This document shows positions 15,889 to 24,284 of a stretch of DNA of 31,970 bases, piece after piece. The translations under genes were made by a program, and so were the position numbers. Each line of letters begins with the position of its first letter. The first letter of the stretch is position 1. Source of the stretch: CAVPRW01 sp046727435 [NCBI: bacterium] (lineage in GTDB: Bacteria; Tectomicrobia; Entotheonellia; J063); assembly GCA_046727435.1 (NCBI GenBank), contig JBKPCR010000444.1, forward strand, positions 1-31,970, read 5' to 3'. The notes beneath the pieces are model-generated. The model saw nothing but the letters and a program-made list of their open reading frames with translations. It was not told the DNA's origin and made no database searches.

Positions 15889-17346
15889 ATGCCGGCACGG
15901 ACAGGACAGGACTACATTAGGGGTTTACAGGAGCATCCACCGGAGGTATGGATCGGTGGCGAACGCGTCGCTGATGTGACCGCACACCCGGCCTTGCGCA
16001 ATGGGGTGCGCTCGATCGCAGCACTCTATGATATGCAGCACGACCCCAACCTCAAGGAAGAGATGACCTACAGTTCTCCGACGACCGGCGAGTCCGTGGG
16101 GCTATCGTTCATTATCCCACGCAGCCACCAGGACGTGGAACGCCGGACCAACATGATGCTGCATTGGGCGCATGCGACCTGCGGCATGATGGGACGTTCG
16201 CCTGATTTTCTCAATGTCAATTTCGCCGCCTGGGCTGCGGCCGCTGATTATTTCGCTCAGAACCGGCCGGAATTCAAGACGCATATCATGCGCTATTACG
16301 AGTACATCCGGGAACATGATTTGACGCTCACCCATGCGCTGATCAACTTGCAGCGTCAGCGCACGCCGTCGGGCGTGCAGCACCTCAGCGCGGACACCGC
16401 GTTGGGCGTGGTCCGTGAGACCGATGCTGGCATCGTTGTCAAAGGGGCGCGCGTCCTGGCGACGCTGGGCCCGATCTCCGATGAGATCGCCGTCTACTCG
16501 CCGCGTCTACGGAAGATGAGCGAGGGCCATAGCCCCTATGCGCTGAATTTTTCCATTCCCTGTAGTACCCCGGGGGTGAAATTCCTCTGTCGCGAGAGCT
16601 TTGATCTCGGTCGTTCACCGTTCGATCATCCCCTGGGCTCACGTTTCGAAGAGATGGACGCCATCGTCTTCTTCGACGATGTCTTGGTCCCTTGGGAGCG
16701 CGTGTTTCTGCTCGGTGATGTCGAGCTGGTAAATGATACCGGTGTGGCTACCGGCTCGCATATTCATACCGCTCATCAGGGTGCTGCCAAGAACATCGCC
16801 AAGAGCGAACTGGTGCTCGGTGTGGCGCTGCTGATGGCGGAGACGCTGGGATCGACCCAGGTGCCGCATGTCCAAGAGCGCCTGGCAGAGCTCATGGTGC
16901 ATACCGAGGTCATGAAGGCCTCCTTGCGCGCTGCGGAGGCGGATGCCCAACTCGACCGCTGGGGGGTGATGTGTCCCGCAGGCCTGCCGCTGGAGGTGAT
17001 CCGTACTTTGTTCATGAACGTCTATCCACGCATGGTGGAAATCCTGCAGCTTATGGGCTCCAGCAGCTTCATGATCATTCCTTCCGAAAAGGATTTCGAG
17101 AGCGCGCTGAAGCCTGAGATCGAACAGTATCTGGCAACCGACACCGCCAGCGCCCGCGAACGCGTCAAGCTCTTCCGCCTGGCCTGGGATATCGCCTGTA
17201 GCGCCTTTGGTGGAAGGCAGGTGCTGTACGAACGCTTCTTCGCCGGCGACCCGCTGAATCGGGCGCAATTTCTTTACAACATTTACCCCAAAGACAGCGT
17301 CATGGAGCGCGTTCGCGAGTTCTTGGGAAATGACGACGAGGCATAA
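15889..17346 (+). CDS. HpaB-type FADH2-dependent monooxygenase (4-hydroxyphenylacetate 3-hydroxylase oxygenase family)
   Basis: A 485-residue oxygenase component of the HpaB/PvcC two-component flavin monooxygenases, which hydroxylate phenols using FADH2 from a separate reductase. Family features include the MPARTGQDYIRGLQ opening, DVTAHPALRNGVRSIAALYD, the ALINLQRQR stretch, FDDVLVPWERVFL, and a C-terminal helical domain with ACSAFGGRQVLYERFFAGDP. ATG 15889 follows GGAG at good distance; a longer frame from 15832 adds an unconserved leader. No HpaC-like reductase is in the window, so the reduced flavin must come from elsewhere. Neighbouring decarboxylase-type amidohydrolases suggest a pathway for an aromatic acid. 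The actual substrate is unknown. Confidence 0.9.
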   Translation: MPARTGQDYIRGLQEHPPEVWIGGERVADVTAHPALRNGVRSIAALYDMQHDPNLKEEMTYSSPTTGESVGLSFIIPRSHQDVERRTNMMLHWAHATCGMMGRSPDFLNVNFAAWAAAADYFAQNRPEFKTHIMRYYEYIREHDLTLTHALINLQRQRTPSGVQHLSADTALGVVRETDAGIVVKGARVLATLGPISDEIAVYSPRLRKMSEGHSPYALNFSIPCSTPGVKFLCRESFDLGRSPFDHPLGSRFEEMDAIVFFDDVLVPWERVFLLGDVELVNDTGVATGSHIHTAHQGAAKNIAKSELVLGVALLMAETLGSTQVPHVQERLAELMVHTEVMKASLRAAEADAQLDRWGVMCPAGLPLEVIRTLFMNVYPRMVEILQLMGSSSFMIIPSEKDFESALKPEIEQYLATDTASARERVKLFRLAWDIACSAFGGRQVLYERFFAGDPLNRAQFLYNIYPKDSVMERVREFLGNDDEA

Positions 17347-17411
17347 GGGAGAGTCCACCACCTATGCTCCCTTCTCTTCCGGGGGGATACGGAGGGTCTA
17401 GGTCACACATC

Positions 17412-17551
17412 TCGTATGGAGTAGTGTCGCCATGATCATGGAAACCAGCGTTCGTATGGATGCAACGCGTGCGTGATAGGGACTGCACAAAGATGGCGTT
17501 CACCCGACTCCGCAAGCCAATCCCGTAGACAGCAACCAAGTATGGTAGAAT
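17412..17551 (+). promoter_or_regulatory. Putative control region: paired 9-bp repeats, palindrome and extended -10
   Basis: TCGTATGGA occurs at 17412-17420 and 17452-17460, exactly 40 bp apart. The two copies bracket a perfect 12-bp palindrome, CCATGATCATGG, at 17430-17441. Downstream, TGGTAGAAT at 17543-17551 is an extended -10. All lie in the 357-bp gap before the decarboxylase-type amidohydrolase gene. The layout looks like a regulator binding region and promoter for the second half of the catabolic block. No gene is seen in this gap. Confidence 0.4.
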
Positions 17552-17703
17552 AGGTCCTTGCCTCGGGGAATGTTAGCTGACATAGAGAGTCTGGCTCGAC
17601 ATCCCATGGAGGGGTCGGTGCATGTTGAAGGGCATGTCAGGGCATCAACGGCCTCAGTTCTAGAGACGTGATCCCATGGCGCAGGACGCATGGAGGAGTA
17701 GAC

Positions 17704-18666
17704 ATGACTCTCGGGGGGAAGCCTTTCGTCATTGCCCTTGAAGAGCACTACTATGATTCCGAGCTGGCGGCGACCTTCGACGGTCCGGAAGGTCGTGCGC
17801 CGGAGACTCGCCGCCGCTTGGATGACCTGGGTGAGCTCCGCCTCAAGGAGATGGACGAGGCGGGTATCGATGTCCAGGTGGTCTCTCATGGCGCGCCGTC
17901 GACCCAACGTCTGGACGCAGAGGCCGCCGTGCGGCTGGCCCGCAATGCCAACGACCGCCTCGCTCAGGCGATCGCCGCGCACCCCGACCGGTTTGCCGCC
18001 TTCGCAGCCCTGCCGACCCCCGACCCCAAGGCTGCCGCCGACGAGCTGGAACGCACGATTACCCAGCTGGGGTTTAAGGGCGCCATGGTCCATGGGTTGA
18101 CCAACGGCGTGTTCTTCGACGACCAGCGATTCTGGCCTATCTTTGAACGTGCCCAGGCCCTGGACGTGCCGCTGTACGTGCACCCAGCGGTGCCTCATAA
18201 GGCTGTTGTGGAGGCATACTACCAGGACTACTTGGCCGACTTCCCCACGTTGCAAACCGCGGCCTGGGGGTTCACCGTCGAGACCGCCACCCAGGGCATC
18301 AGGCTGGTCCTCAGTGGTGTGTTCGATGCCTACCCGGACGTGAAGATCATCCTGGGGCATATGGGCGAAGGGTTGCCGTTCTTGCTGTGGCGCATCGACC
18401 ATGCACTGTCGCGCCCCGGCAATCGCTCGGTGTCATTCCGCGAGCAGTTCAGCAAGCACTTCTACATCACCACCAGCGGCAACTTCTCTACCCCTGCGCT
18501 GCTCTGCTCCATGATGGAGCTGGGCGTGGAGCGTATCCTGTTCTCGGTGGACTGGCCCTTCGTGCCGAATGTCCCTGGGACGAAATGGATGCATGAACTC
18601 CAATTGTCGGCAGAGGACAAGACCAAGATCTTGAGCGGCAATGCCAAATGGCTGCTGAAGATGTGA
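17704..18666 (+). CDS. Amidohydrolase family decarboxylase (2,3-dihydroxybenzoate / gamma-resorcylate decarboxylase-like)
   Basis: A 320-residue TIM-barrel enzyme of the ACMSD superfamily, closest by motif to nonoxidative hydroxybenzoate decarboxylases. The diagnostic opening VIALEEHYYD supplies Glu13/His15 metal ligands. The barrel histidine is in LYVHPAVPH, the catalytic GHMGEGLPFL block follows, and the ligand aspartate is in ILFSVDWPF. ATG 17704 follows GGAGGAG; twelve extra upstream codons are rejected. It lies 44 nt before the molybdenum hydroxylase gene. Together with the HpaB-type hydroxylase it suggests removal of a ring carboxylate from a hydroxylated aromatic acid. The substrate is inferred, not shown. 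Confidence 0.88.
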   Translation: MTLGGKPFVIALEEHYYDSELAATFDGPEGRAPETRRRLDDLGELRLKEMDEAGIDVQVVSHGAPSTQRLDAEAAVRLARNANDRLAQAIAAHPDRFAAFAALPTPDPKAAADELERTITQLGFKGAMVHGLTNGVFFDDQRFWPIFERAQALDVPLYVHPAVPHKAVVEAYYQDYLADFPTLQTAAWGFTVETATQGIRLVLSGVFDAYPDVKIILGHMGEGLPFLLWRIDHALSRPGNRSVSFREQFSKHFYITTSGNFSTPALLCSMMELGVERILFSVDWPFVPNVPGTKWMHELQLSAEDKTKILSGNAKWLLKM

Positions 18667-18710
18667 CTGGGGAACGCATCATCGGATGGTGTGCAATAAA
18701 GGAGGTGCGT

Positions 18711-20981
18711 ATGACCACGACCTTTGCCTATCCCGAGGCACCAGCAGAGCATGCTCGCGGGGGCCGTGTCGAAGGTGAGCTGAAAGTCAGCGGCCAGTTG
18801 ATGTACGCCGATGACCTAGCCTTGCCTGGGCTACTCTATGTTGCGGCGGTGCGGAGTCCTTACCCCCACGCCCGCATCGTCTCCACCAACACTGAAGAGG
18901 CCCGGAAGGTCCCAGGTGTGCACCTCGTGCTGACGGGGGCCGACGTGGCCGCGATCCGTTTCGGCCGCGCGGTCTACGACGTGCCCATTCTGGCCGTCGA
19001 GAAGGTGCGGTTCACCGGTGAGATGGTGGTGGCGGTGGCTGCAAAGAGCGCTGCGATTGCCGAAGAGGCCGCAGCGCTAGTGGACGTAGAATACGAACCC
19101 ATGCCGGCGGTATTCGACGCCGTGGAAGCTCTCAAACCGGGGGCGCCGGCCGTTCACGAGGCGCCATGGTCCTATGTGGGGGCGGCCCGGGGCCCCGAAG
19201 CACCGGTAAATCTGATCGGCCGTGCCATGTCAACCGCGGGCGGGGACGTCGAAGCAGCGCTGGCAGCCTCGGACCGGGTCTTTGAGCATACCTTCAGTAC
19301 GCAGGCCCAGCATCACGGCTACCTGGAGCCGCACTCCTGTACGGTGGCCGTGGAGCCCGCCGGCACCGTCAAAATCTGGTCGTGCAACAAGTCGCCCTAC
19401 CGGTTGCGTGAACAATTGAGCCTCGTCTTTGGGATTCCAGTGGAAAACTTCATCCTCCACACCCCTGCGATCGGCGGAGACTTCGGCGGCAAGGGTTCAC
19501 CTATGGACATTCCCCTATGCCTCGAGATGTCGCGGCGCACCGGGCGGCCGGTGCAGATGACCATGCGCTACGCCGAGGAGCTCATGGCCGCAGCGCCGCG
19601 CCATGCCTCGGTAACTCGCGTGCGGGTGGGGGTGAGCCGGGACGGCCGCTTGCAGGCGATGGACGTCCATGCCATCTTCAACGCCGGGGCCTATGGCGCC
19701 TTCCGTCCGTCTGCCAACTTCGGCGCCCGCACCGCCACCAGCTACCACATACCAGCCATCCGAGCCGTGGCCGAGCGCGTCTATACCAACCAGGTACCGG
19801 GTGGCAACGCACGGGCGCCGGGCGGGCCACAGTTCACCTTCGCCGTGGAGTCGATGCTGGACCTGGTGGCCCGAGAGATGGGCATCGATCCATTTACCTT
19901 CCGCCGGCAGAACCTGCTCCAGGATGGTGAGGCGAGTCCCTTCGGCGACCATTGGCTCGACGTGCGGGCCACCGAGACCCTGGACCTGGCTGAGAAGGCA
20001 TACCGGCCGGTGTTCCCTAGGGACGCGCCACCCACAGTCCGTTTTGGGCGGGGTCTCGCGGTCTACGATCGGGCCACCCACGCGCCTCAGCGCACCAGCA
20101 TGCGCCTGAGGCTCCAAGCTGACGGCAGCATCGAGGCCCAGGTGGCGGTGATGGAGACGGGCACCGGCTCGCACACGATGATCCGCCGGGTGGTGGCCGA
20201 AGGGCTAGGCTTGCCTCTGGATCGCGTGGGCATCCGGTATGTGGGCACGGCGTATCTGCCCTATGACTCGGGCGTGGGTGGCAGCCGCGTAACCATTTCA
20301 GCTTCCGAAGCGGCACATCTGGGTCTCCTGGAGTTCCGAGAAGCGCTATTGCAGGAGATGGCTCAGGTCATGGGCATTCCGGTACAGCAGGTAGAGTGGC
20401 GTGCGGGAGGCGTCGGTGCCGACACGGCGAGCGGGCGCACCATTGACCTTGCCGCCCTGGCGTCTCGGGGCGTGACCGTTGAGACCTTGAGCGACACCGG
20501 CGTCGGCCAGGAGGCGCGGGAGGGCGAGCACGAGGAGGCGGCGACCAGCTTCTGCATACAGATTGCTCAGGTTGGCGTAGACGTCGAGACGGGGCAGGTG
20601 TTTCTCTATGAAGTCCTGAGCGCCCACGACGTCGCGGATGTCCTGGAGCCCATCAGTCACCAGAGCCAGATCGAAGGTGGGGTGGTGATGGGCATCGGCT
20701 ATGCCTTGCGAGAGGACCTGGGGATCGAGGAGGGGCAGGTGAGTGCGGCCCACCTGGGGGACTACAAAATGTCCAATATCGCCGATACCGCCGGGATACG
20801 CGTAGAGCTGTTGCACGGCGGCAAGGGCGTCGGTGCGTTGAACGTGAAAGGCATCGGCGAGATCCCCAACGTGCCGACCGCGGCCGCCATCGCCAATGCG
20901 GTCGCGGACGCCGTTGGGGTCCGCATCGACACGCTGCCCATTACCGCCGAGAAGGTCTTACGGGCCCTCTCCGCGCTATAG
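18711..20981 (+). CDS. Xanthine dehydrogenase-family molybdopterin-binding large subunit
   Basis: A 756-residue molybdenum hydroxylase large subunit. It has the N-terminal aldehyde oxidase/xanthine dehydrogenase a/b hammerhead domain (about 20-130, with GQLMYADDLALPGLLYVAAVR). Two molybdopterin-binding domains follow, with AIGGDFGGKG, GNARAPGGPQFTFAVE, GVGGSRVTISASEA and the catalytic-glutamate region KGIGEIPNVPTAAAIANAV. These enzymes hydroxylate heterocycles or aldehydes with water as oxygen source. They normally need 2Fe-2S and FAD subunits, and neither is adjacent here. ATG 18711 follows AAAGGAGG. Partners must be encoded elsewhere, or this subunit uses different electron carriers. Xanthine as substrate is not supported more than other heterocycles. 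Confidence 0.9.
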   Translation: MTTTFAYPEAPAEHARGGRVEGELKVSGQLMYADDLALPGLLYVAAVRSPYPHARIVSTNTEEARKVPGVHLVLTGADVAAIRFGRAVYDVPILAVEKVRFTGEMVVAVAAKSAAIAEEAAALVDVEYEPMPAVFDAVEALKPGAPAVHEAPWSYVGAARGPEAPVNLIGRAMSTAGGDVEAALAASDRVFEHTFSTQAQHHGYLEPHSCTVAVEPAGTVKIWSCNKSPYRLREQLSLVFGIPVENFILHTPAIGGDFGGKGSPMDIPLCLEMSRRTGRPVQMTMRYAEELMAAAPRHASVTRVRVGVSRDGRLQAMDVHAIFNAGAYGAFRPSANFGARTATSYHIPAIRAVAERVYTNQVPGGNARAPGGPQFTFAVESMLDLVAREMGIDPFTFRRQNLLQDGEASPFGDHWLDVRATETLDLAEKAYRPVFPRDAPPTVRFGRGLAVYDRATHAPQRTSMRLRLQADGSIEAQVAVMETGTGSHTMIRRVVAEGLGLPLDRVGIRYVGTAYLPYDSGVGGSRVTISASEAAHLGLLEFREALLQEMAQVMGIPVQQVEWRAGGVGADTASGRTIDLAALASRGVTVETLSDTGVGQEAREGEHEEAATSFCIQIAQVGVDVETGQVFLYEVLSAHDVADVLEPISHQSQIEGGVVMGIGYALREDLGIEEGQVSAAHLGDYKMSNIADTAGIRVELLHGGKGVGALNVKGIGEIPNVPTAAAIANAVADAVGVRIDTLPITAEKVLRALSAL

Positions 20982-21028
20982 CGAGCGGCCACATGTCAGG
21001 GTTCCACTGTCGAGAGAGCCATCGCAGG

Positions 21029-21048
21029 GCCGGCCCTGGTGGGCCGGC
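21029..21048 (+). terminator. Perfect 8-bp GC hairpin between the molybdenum hydroxylase and the next amidohydrolase
   Basis: GCCGGCCC (21029-21036) pairs perfectly with GGGCCGGC (21041-21048) around the tetraloop TGGT, and one further G-U pair is possible. The left arm is itself part of the palindrome CAGGGCCGGCCCTG, so alternative pairings exist. It begins 48 nt after a stop codon. No T-tract follows; it may act as an mRNA-stabilising or attenuating element rather than a terminator. Confidence 0.4.
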
Positions 21049-21121
21049 TCGTCAGCAATGCCGATGTGACTTCCCGCCTGAGCTACCCCCGTTATCGATG
21101 CTGTGAGGAGGAGGAAAAACC

Positions 21122-22198
21122 ATGGCGGTCATCGATGCAGATACCCATGTCATCGAAACTGAACACACGTGGGACTATCTGGACCCCTCGGAACAGCAGT
21201 TCCGGCCTATCGTCGTCACCCCCAGAGGAGAGAGTGGACGGGAATACTGGTACATCGACGGCAAAATTCGCGGCCTGGCCCGCCAAGCCGTGACCGCCCC
21301 AGACGTGCGCAGCCTAGAAGAGAAGCTCGGCCGCAAGATGGCTGCGCCACAAGAGGCCCGAGAGGGCGAGAATGTCGAGGTCCGCCTCCAGCACATGGAT
21401 GAGCTCGGAGTGGATATTCAGGTGCTCTGGCCCACCCTCTTTCTGGAGCGCATAGCCGACCGCCCGGAAGCGGAGATCGCGGTCTGCAAGAGCTACAATC
21501 GCTGGATGGCCCACATCTGGCAGCAGGGCAAGGGGCGCTTGCGCTGGGTCTGCGTGCTGCCGTTGCAGAGCATGTCCGAAGCGCTGGAGCAGCTGCGCTT
21601 CGCGCACAATCACGGCACCGTGGGCGTCTTCATGCGCGGCATCGAGAACGAACATCTGCTCCACGATCCCTACTTCTTCACCCTCTATGACGCAGTGAGT
21701 GCCCTCAACATGGCCATCGGCGTCCACGCCGGCAACGCCAACCCCTACGTTCGCGAGTTATTGGCGCAGCGTAACTCGCCCGGCACCTTCTGGGCCTACC
21801 GGATGTCCTCGGTCGGCGCCTTCCACTCGCTGGTGATGGCGGGCCTGCCCGACCGCTTCCCCAAGCTACGCATGATCTTCGTTGAGATCGCCTCACAATG
21901 GGTGCCCTGGACCCTGAAAGACCTCGCACGTCGCTTGCCCCAGCAGCGCGGGCGTGAGCTGCCAGAGAACCCGATGCATGCCTACCGCCTCTACGTCGCC
22001 TGCCAGTCTGACGATGATGTTCCTTATGTGCTTAAGTACACGGGCGAAGATAACATGCTCATGGGCACCGACTACGGTCACCACGACCACGCCGCCGACC
22101 TGGAGGGTTTGCGCAATCTGCAGACCGCCGGCGGGATCAGCGAGCATGTCTACCAGAAGATCGTCGATGCCAATCCTAAAGCGGCCTACGGGATGTAG
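21122..22198 (+). CDS. Amidohydrolase-2 family protein (third ACMSD-like enzyme)
   Basis: A 358-residue metal-dependent hydrolase or decarboxylase. The opening AVIDADTHVIE gives the D-x-H metal motif (Asp7, His9). The barrel carries GVDIQVLWPT, IGVHAGNANPY with the conserved histidine, and MIFVEIASQWVPW, a variant of the usual SH/GH-G-G block. The distal aspartate is in NMLMGTDYGHHDHA. ATG 21122 follows GGAGGAGG. Other ACMSD-type proteins in the window are shorter (320-328 residues), so this one belongs to a different subgroup. It lies 89 nt before the LLM oxidoreductase and probably acts in the same degradative route. Confidence 0.88.
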   Translation: MAVIDADTHVIETEHTWDYLDPSEQQFRPIVVTPRGESGREYWYIDGKIRGLARQAVTAPDVRSLEEKLGRKMAAPQEAREGENVEVRLQHMDELGVDIQVLWPTLFLERIADRPEAEIAVCKSYNRWMAHIWQQGKGRLRWVCVLPLQSMSEALEQLRFAHNHGTVGVFMRGIENEHLLHDPYFFTLYDAVSALNMAIGVHAGNANPYVRELLAQRNSPGTFWAYRMSSVGAFHSLVMAGLPDRFPKLRMIFVEIASQWVPWTLKDLARRLPQQRGRELPENPMHAYRLYVACQSDDDVPYVLKYTGEDNMLMGTDYGHHDHAADLEGLRNLQTAGGISEHVYQKIVDANPKAAYGM

Positions 22199-22287
22199 AT
22201 CATCATGCATTGCTGCGGAACGTCATGGAGCTCCCGCAACGTGTGCTAGCCTGGGCGGGTCGTGGCGAAGCGGCTGGAGGTGAATGC

Positions 22288-23208
22288 ATGGCCCTGAAAG
22301 ATACGATCCCCTTTGGCATGGTTTTACCACATCGCTCCCCTGACCCGGTGGACATGCAGGCGGTCCATCGGGTTGCCCAGCGCGCTGAAGCCCTGGGATT
22401 CCGTGACCTGTGGGTGACCGAAAATACGTTGAACCACGTCTTCTGCTTTGACCCTATGGTCATACTGACCTACGCCGCCGCCGTCACCACGACGATCCGG
22501 GTGGGGGTGTCCGTGGTCGTCCTACCCGTGCACAGCCCCATGCATGTGGCGCACCAGGTGGCCACGCTGGATTATGTGAGCCACGGCCGCGCCATCCTGG
22601 GAGTAGGACTGGGGCGGGAGGCACATTACACCGAGTTCCAGGTACCCCGAGAGCGTCGTGTGCGGCGGTTCCGCGAAGGGGTGGAGCTCATCAAAGCACT
22701 GTGGACCGAGCCCAAGGTCGACTATCGGGGCGAGATCTTTCAGCTTGAAGGCGGCACCATGGCTCCCAAACCGGTGCAGAAGCCGCATCCGCCGATCTGG
22801 TTGGGCGGCGGCCACCCCGATGCGTTGCGTCGCGCCGGGACCATCGCCGACGGCTGGATGGGCTCTGGGGGCTCGAGCACGGCCCACTTCTCCCAAAGTG
22901 TTCCCATCCTGCGGGCAGCGCTGGAGAAGGCCGGACGCGACCCGGCGACCTTCCCCATCTCCAAGCGCGTGTTCATGTCCGTGCACGATCGTCCCGACGT
23001 GGCCAGAGCCGAGCTTCACCGCTGGTTCAGCGTGGTCTATCACAACCCCGATGGGACCGACGCCTCGGGGATCCATGGCACGCCGGAGCAGGTGCGGGAG
23101 CAGCTGGAAGCGTTGGTACGCATGGGGGCGAACCACCTCCTGCTCAACCCTGTCTGCCGCCATGCCGAGCAGCTGGAATCCCTGGCTGCGGTGGTGGGGC
23201 TCTCCTAA
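22288..23208 (+). CDS. LLM-class flavin-dependent oxidoreductase
   Basis: A 306-residue luciferase-like TIM-barrel protein, the FMN- or F420-dependent LLM class. Features are the IPFGMVLPHRSPDP opening, AEALGFRDLWVTE, IRVGVSVVVLPVHSPMHVAHQVATLD, GRAILGVGLGRE, the KPVQKPHPPIWLGGGHPDALRRAG block and GTPEQVREQLEALV near the end. Such enzymes carry out monooxygenation or F420-linked redox steps; which cofactor is used cannot be told from sequence alone. ATG 22288 follows GGAGG; the longer frame from 22210 is rejected. It closes the catabolic block. Confidence 0.9.
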   Translation: MALKDTIPFGMVLPHRSPDPVDMQAVHRVAQRAEALGFRDLWVTENTLNHVFCFDPMVILTYAAAVTTTIRVGVSVVVLPVHSPMHVAHQVATLDYVSHGRAILGVGLGREAHYTEFQVPRERRVRRFREGVELIKALWTEPKVDYRGEIFQLEGGTMAPKPVQKPHPPIWLGGGHPDALRRAGTIADGWMGSGGSSTAHFSQSVPILRAALEKAGRDPATFPISKRVFMSVHDRPDVARAELHRWFSVVYHNPDGTDASGIHGTPEQVREQLEALVRMGANHLLLNPVCRHAEQLESLAAVVGLS

Positions 23209-23338
23209 GGCCGGTAGCATGGCGGCTATGATCGTCCGAGTGTGAAATGATACTGACGCACCAGGACACAACACTTGGCCTTGAGCAGGGGCCTGAATGG
23301 CAGCGGCGCTATGGAGAGGAATCTGTTCCGGGGAAAGC

Positions 23339-23608
23339 ATGAGTCCGAAAGTGCTTGAGGCAGGAGCCCTTATCTTCTGGTTTCACAGCCATGATGCCCT
23401 CCGAGAACAGCGAGCTAGCGTGCATGTGGGTAAAGGTTCGCAAGATGATTACACCGATGCCAAGATCTGGTTGGAGCCGGAGATTGAAGTCGCTCGCCCT
23501 GGCCGCACGCTGCGGAGCCACGAGTTAAACCGGGCGCTGCGGATTATCAGAGAGCATCACGCATACTTATCGGAGGAATGGTATGGCTACAAGGGAAGAG
23601 CAGGTTGA
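23339..23608 (+). CDS. DUF4160 protein, toxin-antitoxin-like pair member
   Basis: A short protein of 89 residues with the DUF4160 pattern: MSPKVLEAGALIFWFHSHD, a central VHVGKG stretch, AKIWLEPEIEVA, and a C-terminal helix with LRSHELNRALRIIREH. ATG 23339 follows GGGGAAAG and matches the family N-terminus. The next gene (DUF2442) overlaps its 3' end by 26 nt, the arrangement common for this pair in many bacteria, often near toxin-antitoxin loci. Biochemical function of the family is not established to my knowledge. The toxin-antitoxin role is inference from pairing and size. Confidence 0.82.
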   Translation: MSPKVLEAGALIFWFHSHDALREQRASVHVGKGSQDDYTDAKIWLEPEIEVARPGRTLRSHELNRALRIIREHHAYLSEEWYGYKGRAG

Positions 23609-23915
23609 GGAGCAGTTCAAGGTTAAGCAATACAAGGTACAGTATCCCATATCCGCCTACACGTTTCCCCATGAGGCCCTCATTCACCAAGCGCGGTTTG
23701 ATGAGGAGTACATGCACGTAGAATTGACCGACGGGCGTGTGCTATCTGTGCCGCTGTGGTGGATTCCTACCCTGTTCAATGCGCAGCCTGAGGAGCGGGA
23801 GAAGTATGAGATCAACCAGAGCCGGACCATGCTCATCTGGGATCCAAACAAGTGTGCCATCAACGACGAGGTGCGCATCGCGGATTATCTATGCCCTGCG
23901 CCAAAGGACATGTGA
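23583..23915 (+). CDS. DUF2442 protein, partner of the DUF4160 gene
   Basis: A 110-residue protein with the DUF2442 core: IHQARFDEEYMHVELTDGR, then VLSVPLWWIPTLFNA with the conserved Pro and Trp, then a DPNKCAINDEVRIADYL strand pattern. The first 35 residues are an added charged segment not typical of the core. ATG 23583 follows CGGAGGA and lies inside the end of the DUF4160 gene, so the two are translationally coupled. DUF2442 proteins are usually the second gene of such pairs and may be the antitoxin. Neither activity has been shown from sequence. Confidence 0.82.
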   Translation: MATREEQVEEQFKVKQYKVQYPISAYTFPHEALIHQARFDEEYMHVELTDGRVLSVPLWWIPTLFNAQPEEREKYEINQSRTMLIWDPNKCAINDEVRIADYLCPAPKDM

Positions 23916-24284
23916 GTAGCCGGAGACCAATGGCAGGCCAGCATCCCATGGTGTTCCGACGAACACCCAGTCGCGGGCTACCTTCTGGCGCGTCTGGGCT
24001 TGGCCACTCGCCAGGAGATCCAGCATCTGCCAGCGGGGCTTCTGGTGCCCATTATGGGCACGGGAGCCGTTGCCTGAGCCCGTCCTCATGTTCGGAGGTG
24101 GGCGGAGTCGCTTTGTGCACGGGCTGCCCTCCGGGTCAGGATCAGCATTGTATGCCGGTGGCACAGCGGTCATAGGCGCAATATCCAGTCGGAATGAAAA
24201 AGACTCCGAGAAGTGTGCACATCACAAAGTTTTAACTCGGCTTTGGCCATTCCGGCTGCTAACGGCAGGGCAATGAGCCAGAGT
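23916..24284. other. Gene-poor stretch between the DUF pair and a dead transposase
   Basis: Open frames here are short. One plus-frame segment near 24070 reads PEPVLMFGGGRSRFVHGLPSG but matches nothing I recognise. No promoter, RNA gene or clear repeat was found. It probably marks the left border of decayed accessory DNA. Confidence 0.4.

Noticed and set aside
17500-18402. 300-residue minus-strand frame opposite the decarboxylase
   Set aside because: The sense strand carries an unmistakable enzyme; the antisense product is composition-driven.
19515-20174. Minus-strand open frame opposite the molybdenum hydroxylase
   Set aside because: Gly/His/Arg-rich composition typical of antisense GC-rich frames and no family match.
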